Position numbers and translations under genes: made by a program. The notes below the pieces were generated by a model. That model searched no databases. It saw nothing but the letters and a program-made list of their open reading frames with translations, and had not been told where the DNA came from. From Clostridiales bacterium (GTDB lineage: Bacteria > Bacillota > Clostridia > Christensenellales > Borkfalkiaceae), in NCBI GenBank assembly GCA_003523255.1, contig DPGH01000006.1, positions 39,022 to 103,021 of the forward strand: a stretch of 64,000 bases of DNA, written 5' to 3'. Positions within the stretch are counted from its first letter, which is position 1. Every line of letters starts with the position of its first letter. Of the stretch, positions 60,194-64,000 are shown in pieces.

Positions 60194-61771
60194 TTATTTT
60201 TTCGTGAACCATATCAGTTCTGAAAGCGGAGCGGCAACTGTATACTCACCTTTAACGTAAGATTGTCCTTTGCCGTGTAACAGCCATTCTCCTTCGGGTA
60301 TGATAACTTTTCTTTCTCTTACGCCTTTTTCGAGTACAGGCGCAACGAGAACGTTGCTGCCCAGCATAAACTGGTCGTTTATTTTTTCATAACCGCAATG
60401 CGGAAATTCATACTCCATAAGTCTTAAAATAGGTTCGCCCGAAAGGTAAGATTTGTTGACTTCGTTTAAGATATAGTCCTTAAACGCAACGTGAAGATTT
60501 GCCGCTTTTCTACAATACTCCAACTCTGTTTCGGATAAAACGTCCCAAGGAGCCCAAGAAAACTGCATCATAGGGAATAATGCAGAGGCTTGCGCCATCC
60601 TCACAAATAATTCGGGGTCAAATCTGTTTTTTAGATAATCGTTATACGTCCACTCTCCGCCGCCAATCATATCGGGGCAAATAAACGGTTCGCCGATAAG
60701 TCCCGCAAGCGCGCCGCAACCTATAAGTTCTTTAAGTTCAAACCACTCGTGTGCCCTATCGCGAAGTCGTTGTATACATATTTTGCCGGCACCGTTAAAC
60801 GTGTCTTTATATTCGTGGTATTCATATCGTAACCCGAAGTTATTCCACGCTTCGTTTTGCTCGACGGGGGAATAATGTGGCGGCATAGGTCCGTTAATAA
60901 AATTTGTTGGTAAATATCCGCCGATACTTCCACCGTCAAATTTAAACCCGTCTACTCCGTAGTCGTTCATTAGTTTATGGAGTTTGTCATCTAAAAGTTT
61001 AACGTCGTTTTCGTCAGTAAGGTCAAGGGCAAAACTATAACCGTTCCACCAACTACACACCGCATAATCGCCTGCGGCATTCCTTAAAAAATGCTTGCAG
61101 TTGTCCGTTTTACCTCGAATTTTGCGTATCCATGCAGAATTGTCGTCGATAAAACCTTTTCCGTCGGAGGTGTAGTAGGGTACAACCCAAAGCAAAACCT
61201 TAAAACCCATTTCGTGAAGTTTGTCTATCATTGCTTTAGGGTCGGGGAATTTGAGTTTATCGAATTCCCATAAGCCGTATCTGCCATGCCAACCTTCGTC
61301 TATAATGAAAACGCCTGGTTTAAAACCATACCTAATAATGTTTTCGGCATATTTAAGTACGCCGTCCTGCGTGGGATCGTACGTAAATTGCATCCAGGTA
61401 TTATATTGCGGGTATAAAAAGAAATCTTCCGGCAAAGAATTGCCGTGGAAAGGGAAATGCTTGGCAGTTGCGCCGGTATAAGCCGATCTAAGTGAATCAC
61501 CGCTTTTTGAAACGAGAACCCTGCTTCCTTTCGTTGTAATTTTTCCGTCGTTAAATTCTATTTCAAATGGTTTACGCGAATAAATATATCTCCCGTGCGA
61601 AGAAACGTAGAAGGGAACAGTTTGATTAGGCGCATCTGTATAAAGATTTCTTTTAAAAATCGTTGACTTATCGAAGGGTTGCAGTTTGCCGTCGTCCGTA
61701 GAGCCGCCCCACCAAAATTCACCGTCTTCTATTTCTGTAACGGTTTGGTAAATCAATCTTTTGTTTTTCAT
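60194..61771 (-). CDS. GH31-family alpha-glycosidase
   Basis: Retaining glycosidase of the alpha-glucosidase/alpha-xylosidase group. The barrel shows FIIDEGWHGRYG (about 150), LLWVVPYYTSDG, the nucleophile in DGFKFDGGSIG (about 276-286) and RLRDRAHEW in the acid/base region. At 525 residues it is shorter than most GH31 enzymes (650-800), mainly in the N-terminal sandwich and C-terminal domains. No signal peptide, so cytoplasmic. Likely substrates are imported alpha-linked sugars; a specific one cannot be named. SD GGGAGAA is present on the minus strand. Confidence 0.87.
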   Translation of the reverse strand: MKNKRLIYQTVTEIEDGEFWWGGSTDDGKLQPFDKSTIFKRNLYTDAPNQTVPFYVSSHGRYIYSRKPFEIEFNDGKITTKGSRVLVSKSGDSLRSAYTGATAKHFPFHGNSLPEDFFLYPQYNTWMQFTYDPTQDGVLKYAENIIRYGFKPGVFIIDEGWHGRYGLWEFDKLKFPDPKAMIDKLHEMGFKVLLWVVPYYTSDGKGFIDDNSAWIRKIRGKTDNCKHFLRNAAGDYAVCSWWNGYSFALDLTDENDVKLLDDKLHKLMNDYGVDGFKFDGGSIGGYLPTNFINGPMPPHYSPVEQNEAWNNFGLRYEYHEYKDTFNGAGKICIQRLRDRAHEWFELKELIGCGALAGLIGEPFICPDMIGGGEWTYNDYLKNRFDPELFVRMAQASALFPMMQFSWAPWDVLSETELEYCRKAANLHVAFKDYILNEVNKSYLSGEPILRLMEYEFPHCGYEKINDQFMLGSNVLVAPVLEKGVRERKVIIPEGEWLLHGKGQSYVKGEYTVAAPLSELIWFTKK

Positions 61772-62072
61772 AAATAAACGTTCTCCCGATAAATAATTTT
61801 ATATTATTTTATAAATATAAACAGTATATCATAAAACAAAATTTAATGCATTGTTTTTAACCTATAAAAACGTAAATAAATACGAATAAAATACAATTTA
61901 CACAGTCTATTTATAAACAATTTTTAATTGACATTTACGGTAAAATAAAGTAAGATAAAACTATATATAATTAAAAAATTTCCGGTTAATCGGTAACGGT
62001 TAAAAAAACGTTAAAACAAAAAACATCGGGACTTCATAAAAAATATTCTTTTATAAGGTTTTTGCGGTAAAC
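61772..62072. other. AT-rich intergenic stretch
   Basis: No open frame or RNA structure was recognised. On the minus strand TATACT (61828-61823) with an extended -10 TGA is the best candidate promoter element for the GH31 gene; no matching -35 is seen. The rest is very AT-rich without obvious repeats. Confidence 0.5.
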
Positions 62073-62099
62073 AAAAAAGCCGCATAAAGCGACTTTTTT
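62073..62099 (-). terminator. Terminator after tRNA-Trp
   Basis: AAAAAAGTCGC and GCGGCTTTTTT (minus strand, 62099-62089 and 62083-62073) form an 11-base-pair stem with one T-G pair and a five-base loop, 5 bases after the tRNA. Confidence 0.9.
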
Positions 62100-62103
62100 G
62101 TTT

Positions 62104-62179
62104 TGGCAGGGGAGACGCGACTCGAACACGCAACCGGCGGTTTTGGAGACCGCTGCTCTACCAATTGAGCCACTCCCCT
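62104..62179 (-). tRNA. tRNA-Trp (anticodon CCA)
   Basis: A 76-base minus-strand cloverleaf: acceptor AGGGGAG/CTCCCCT, anticodon stem GCGGT/ACCGC around CTCCAAA, T-loop TTCGAGT, encoded CCA. G73 (GCCA end) fits bacterial tRNA-Trp. Confidence 0.96.
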
Positions 62180-62192
62180 AAAAACATAAGTG

Positions 62193-62221
62193 ATTATATA
62201 ATAATTTTTAATTTAAGTCAA
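62193..62221 (-). promoter_or_regulatory. Promoter of tRNA-Trp
   Basis: On the minus strand TTGACT (62221-62216), 17 bases, TATAAT (62198-62193). It ends 17 bases before the divergent proC ATG. Confidence 0.85.
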
Positions 62222-62238
62222 TCAAAACGGGGTATAAA

Positions 62239-63051
62239 ATGGAAAAGAAATTTAAATTAGGCGTAATAGGTGCGGGGTTTATGTCTTCCGCAATCGTTAG
62301 CGGTGCTGTTAAATCGGGTTTTATCTCAAAAACCGACGTTTTGGTGAGCGACCCGTCGAACATAGCACTTGAAAAAATGCAAAATAATAACGGCGTATCC
62401 GTTACGAGCGACAACCTTAAACTTGCAAATTCATGCGAATTCGTTTTATTTGCGGTTAAGCCGCAAAGTTTTACAGAAGTCGCCGCATCGATAAACGGTT
62501 GTGCGTGTAATAAATTTATTTCTATTATGGCGGGCGTTAAAAAAGCCGGAATTAAAACAAAAATAGGGAATGACGTTAAAATTGCCAGGTGTATGCCTAA
62601 TACTCCTTGTTCGGTTGGTTTCGGTGCGGTTGGCATTGATATATCCGATTATAACGACAATGTTGACGCGGAGTTTATTAAAGGACTTTTTTCGTCTTTT
62701 GCAAGCGTCGTAACGGTTTTAGAGGACAAGCTTAACGTTGTAACCGGGATAAGCGGCAGTTCGCCGGCGTATTTTTATATGTTTGCCAAATCGCTTATCG
62801 ACGCAGGCGTAAAAAGAGGGTTAAGCGAAGATGACGCGGAAACGCTCGTAGTGAACACTCTTATAGGAAGCGGAAAAATGTTGTTAAACCGCAATAACAA
62901 AACTGTCGAAGAACTTATTTCCGCCGTTTGCAGTAAGGGCGGAACTACTATCGAGGCGGTAAAAGTCTATGAGGAAGGCGGATTATACGATTTAAGTGAA
63001 AAGGCCGTGAATGCGTGCGTAAACCGCGCGACTGAACTCGAAAACGTATGA
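62239..63051 (+). CDS. proC: Pyrroline-5-carboxylate reductase
   Basis: Reduces pyrroline-5-carboxylate to proline with NAD(P)H. The N-terminal Rossmann motif LGVIGAGFMSSAI (about 7-19), FAVKPQSF (about 73-80), RCMPNTPCSVGFG (about 118-130), SGSSPAYFYMF (about 172-182) and KGGTTIEAV in the C-terminal helix domain are all conserved. Length 270 is typical. It overlaps rnhA by 4 bases (ATGA). Confidence 0.95.
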   Translation: MEKKFKLGVIGAGFMSSAIVSGAVKSGFISKTDVLVSDPSNIALEKMQNNNGVSVTSDNLKLANSCEFVLFAVKPQSFTEVAASINGCACNKFISIMAGVKKAGIKTKIGNDVKIARCMPNTPCSVGFGAVGIDISDYNDNVDAEFIKGLFSSFASVVTVLEDKLNVVTGISGSSPAYFYMFAKSLIDAGVKRGLSEDDAETLVVNTLIGSGKMLLNRNNKTVEELISAVCSKGGTTIEAVKVYEEGGLYDLSEKAVNACVNRATELENV

Positions 63052-63488
63052 AAAACGTAGACATATATACCGATGGTGCGTGTAGCGGCAACCCCGGAGA
63101 CGGCGGATATTGCGCCATACTTTCGTATAACGGTCGCGAAAAAGTCGTTAGCGGATACGAAGAAAACACGACGAATAACAGGATGGAACTTTTAGCGGCG
63201 ATAAAAGGGCTTGAGAGCCTTATCGAACCGTGCGATGTAAAATTATACAGCGATTCGAGATATCTCGTTGACGCGTTCAATCTCGGCTGGATAACGACGT
63301 GGCAAAACAACGGCTGGAAAAATTCCGGCGGAAAATCCGTAAAAAACGTAGATTTATGGAAACGTTTAATCGAATTGCTTGCCATACACGAAGTAAATTT
63401 TGTTAAAGTTAAAGGTCATTCGGATAACGAATATAATAATCGATGTGACAAAATTGCCGTAAACGAATATAAAAATCGACAAAGTTAA
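63048..63488 (+). CDS. rnhA: Ribonuclease HI
   Basis: Cuts RNA in RNA-DNA hybrids. The 146-residue protein has catalytic residues in YTDGACSGNPG (Asp), NNRMELLAAI (Glu), LYSDSRYLVDA (Asp) and NNRCDKIA (Asp), with the VKVKGHS loop, a full DEDD set. It overlaps proC by 4 bases. Confidence 0.96.
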   Translation: MKNVDIYTDGACSGNPGDGGYCAILSYNGREKVVSGYEENTTNNRMELLAAIKGLESLIEPCDVKLYSDSRYLVDAFNLGWITTWQNNGWKNSGGKSVKNVDLWKRLIELLAIHEVNFVKVKGHSDNEYNNRCDKIAVNEYKNRQS

Positions 63489-63521
63489 AGTAATAACGAA
63501 ATTTTAATCATAAACTTAAGT

Positions 63522-64000
63522 ATGAATAAAATTTCCGTTGCGGCAGCTAAAAACGTTTTATCCGTGATATGCGTTTGTCTTATCGGTTTTACGCTTTTGC
63601 TTTTTTGTGAATTGTACGTAGAAACGTATTACGCTCACGACTTAAACATGTCGAGGCTTTTAAGGACGGTTTTACTCGTTGCCGTTTCGGCGGTAACGGT
63701 TCTTACGCTTATATTTTCGACGTTTAAAAACGACTTTATATATAAACTTTCACTTGTTATTATCGTCTTGTCGCTTATCGCAGTTATATTTCTCTTTTAC
63801 TATAAAAAAAGCGGTTTAGACGAGAAAATAAGTACGGTAGAGGATTTTCGCTCGTACATTGCGTCTTTTGGCGCAAAAGCCGCATTGATTTTTATATTAG
63901 TTTCATTTTTACAGGTCGTCGTATTACCGATTCCCGCGTTTATAACCGTCGGGGCGGGAGTGTTTATTTTTGGACCGTTTTTAGGCGCGGTGTACAGCGT
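63522..64000 (+). CDS. VTT-domain (TVP38/DedA-like) membrane protein, 3' end cut by window edge
   Basis: An ATG at 63522 opens a frame that reaches the window end after 159 full codons. Three membrane helices (about 12-31, 47-65, 72-92) are followed by LQVVVLPIPAFITVGAGVFI and FGPFLGAVYS, the entry of the VTT (SNARE-associated) domain of TVP38/TMEM64 proteins, which are linked to lipid flipping. The rest is missing. No strong SD is seen. Confidence 0.8.
   Translation, partial: MNKISVAAAKNVLSVICVCLIGFTLLLFCELYVETYYAHDLNMSRLLRTVLLVAVSAVTVLTLIFSTFKNDFIYKLSLVIIVLSLIAVIFLFYYKKSGLDEKISTVEDFRSYIASFGAKAALIFILVSFLQVVVLPIPAFITVGAGVFIFGPFLGAVYS

Overview
The window reads as chromosome of an endospore-forming, low-to-moderate GC Firmicute of the Clostridia type. 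Supporting signs are a SpoIVA gene, a GlgC/GlgD pair, a DNPR-type (meso-diaminopimelate) MurE, FtsA/DivIB/FtsL-type division genes, strong AAGGAGG-like ribosome sites and many TTGACA-N17-TATAAT promoters. Gene density is high and most genes are on the + strand. No phage, insertion sequence, CRISPR array or rRNA was seen. Genus cannot be given from the sequence alone.

Layout: (1) 1-1089, rpsT (minus, cut by the window edge) divergent from murI. (2) 1117-14435, a dcw cell wall/division cluster in the order mraZ, rsmH, ftsL-like, ftsI, murE, mraY, murD, ftsW, murA, divIB, ftsA, ftsZ; murF, murG, murC and murB are not in it. (3) 14560-16661, tRNA-Pro(GGG) facing a minus operon of mtnN, an AlkD-like gene and a membrane protein. 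(4) 16767-22752, a long + operon: pncB, a DivIVA-like gene, lspA, rluD, a small membrane gene, der, plsY; then spoIVA. (5) 24436-27077, an ArsR-type repressor and a His-rich metal-exporting P1B ATPase. (6) 27112-28990, PadR with a broken DUF1700 gene and a broken membrane-protein gene. (7) 29025-31605, a minus-strand SsuABC/TauABC-like ABC transporter. (8) valS. (9) 34460-45986, a glycogen operon: pgi, glgB, glgC, glgD, glgA, glgP, a GH13 amylase. (10) acpP, then a decayed block of two Gfo/Idh dehydrogenases and an SGNH hydrolase. (11) 49724-50874, trmB, tRNA-Glu and a probable 6S RNA. (12) 50935-60145, comEC, holA, cdaA, a 46-residue membrane gene, a DUF1015 gene, aspartokinase, malic enzyme, a short MGMT-like gene, tRNA-Pro(CGG) and an HprK-like ATPase. 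(13) 60194-64000, GH31 glycosidase (minus), tRNA-Trp (minus), proC, rnhA and a VTT-family membrane protein cut by the edge.

How it works together: the dcw genes make lipid-linked meso-DAP peptidoglycan precursors and the divisome, while murI supplies D-glutamate. The glg genes form a complete store-and-mobilise glycogen cycle linked to glycolysis by pgi. Most other genes are housekeeping (tRNA charging, tRNA modification, lipoprotein maturation, phospholipid synthesis, c-di-AMP synthesis, replication).

Most notable observations: a spoIVA leader in which a likely sigma-E promoter lies in the loop of a hairpin that would hide the ribosome site of longer transcripts; an ATT start codon for ftsI; a perfect promoter giving an almost leaderless mtnN mRNA; overlapping hairpins in the pncB leader; a shared operator-like 16-mer linking padR to a membrane gene; a 6S RNA divergent from comEC; and seven single-base lesions concentrated in two accessory blocks while all core genes are intact.
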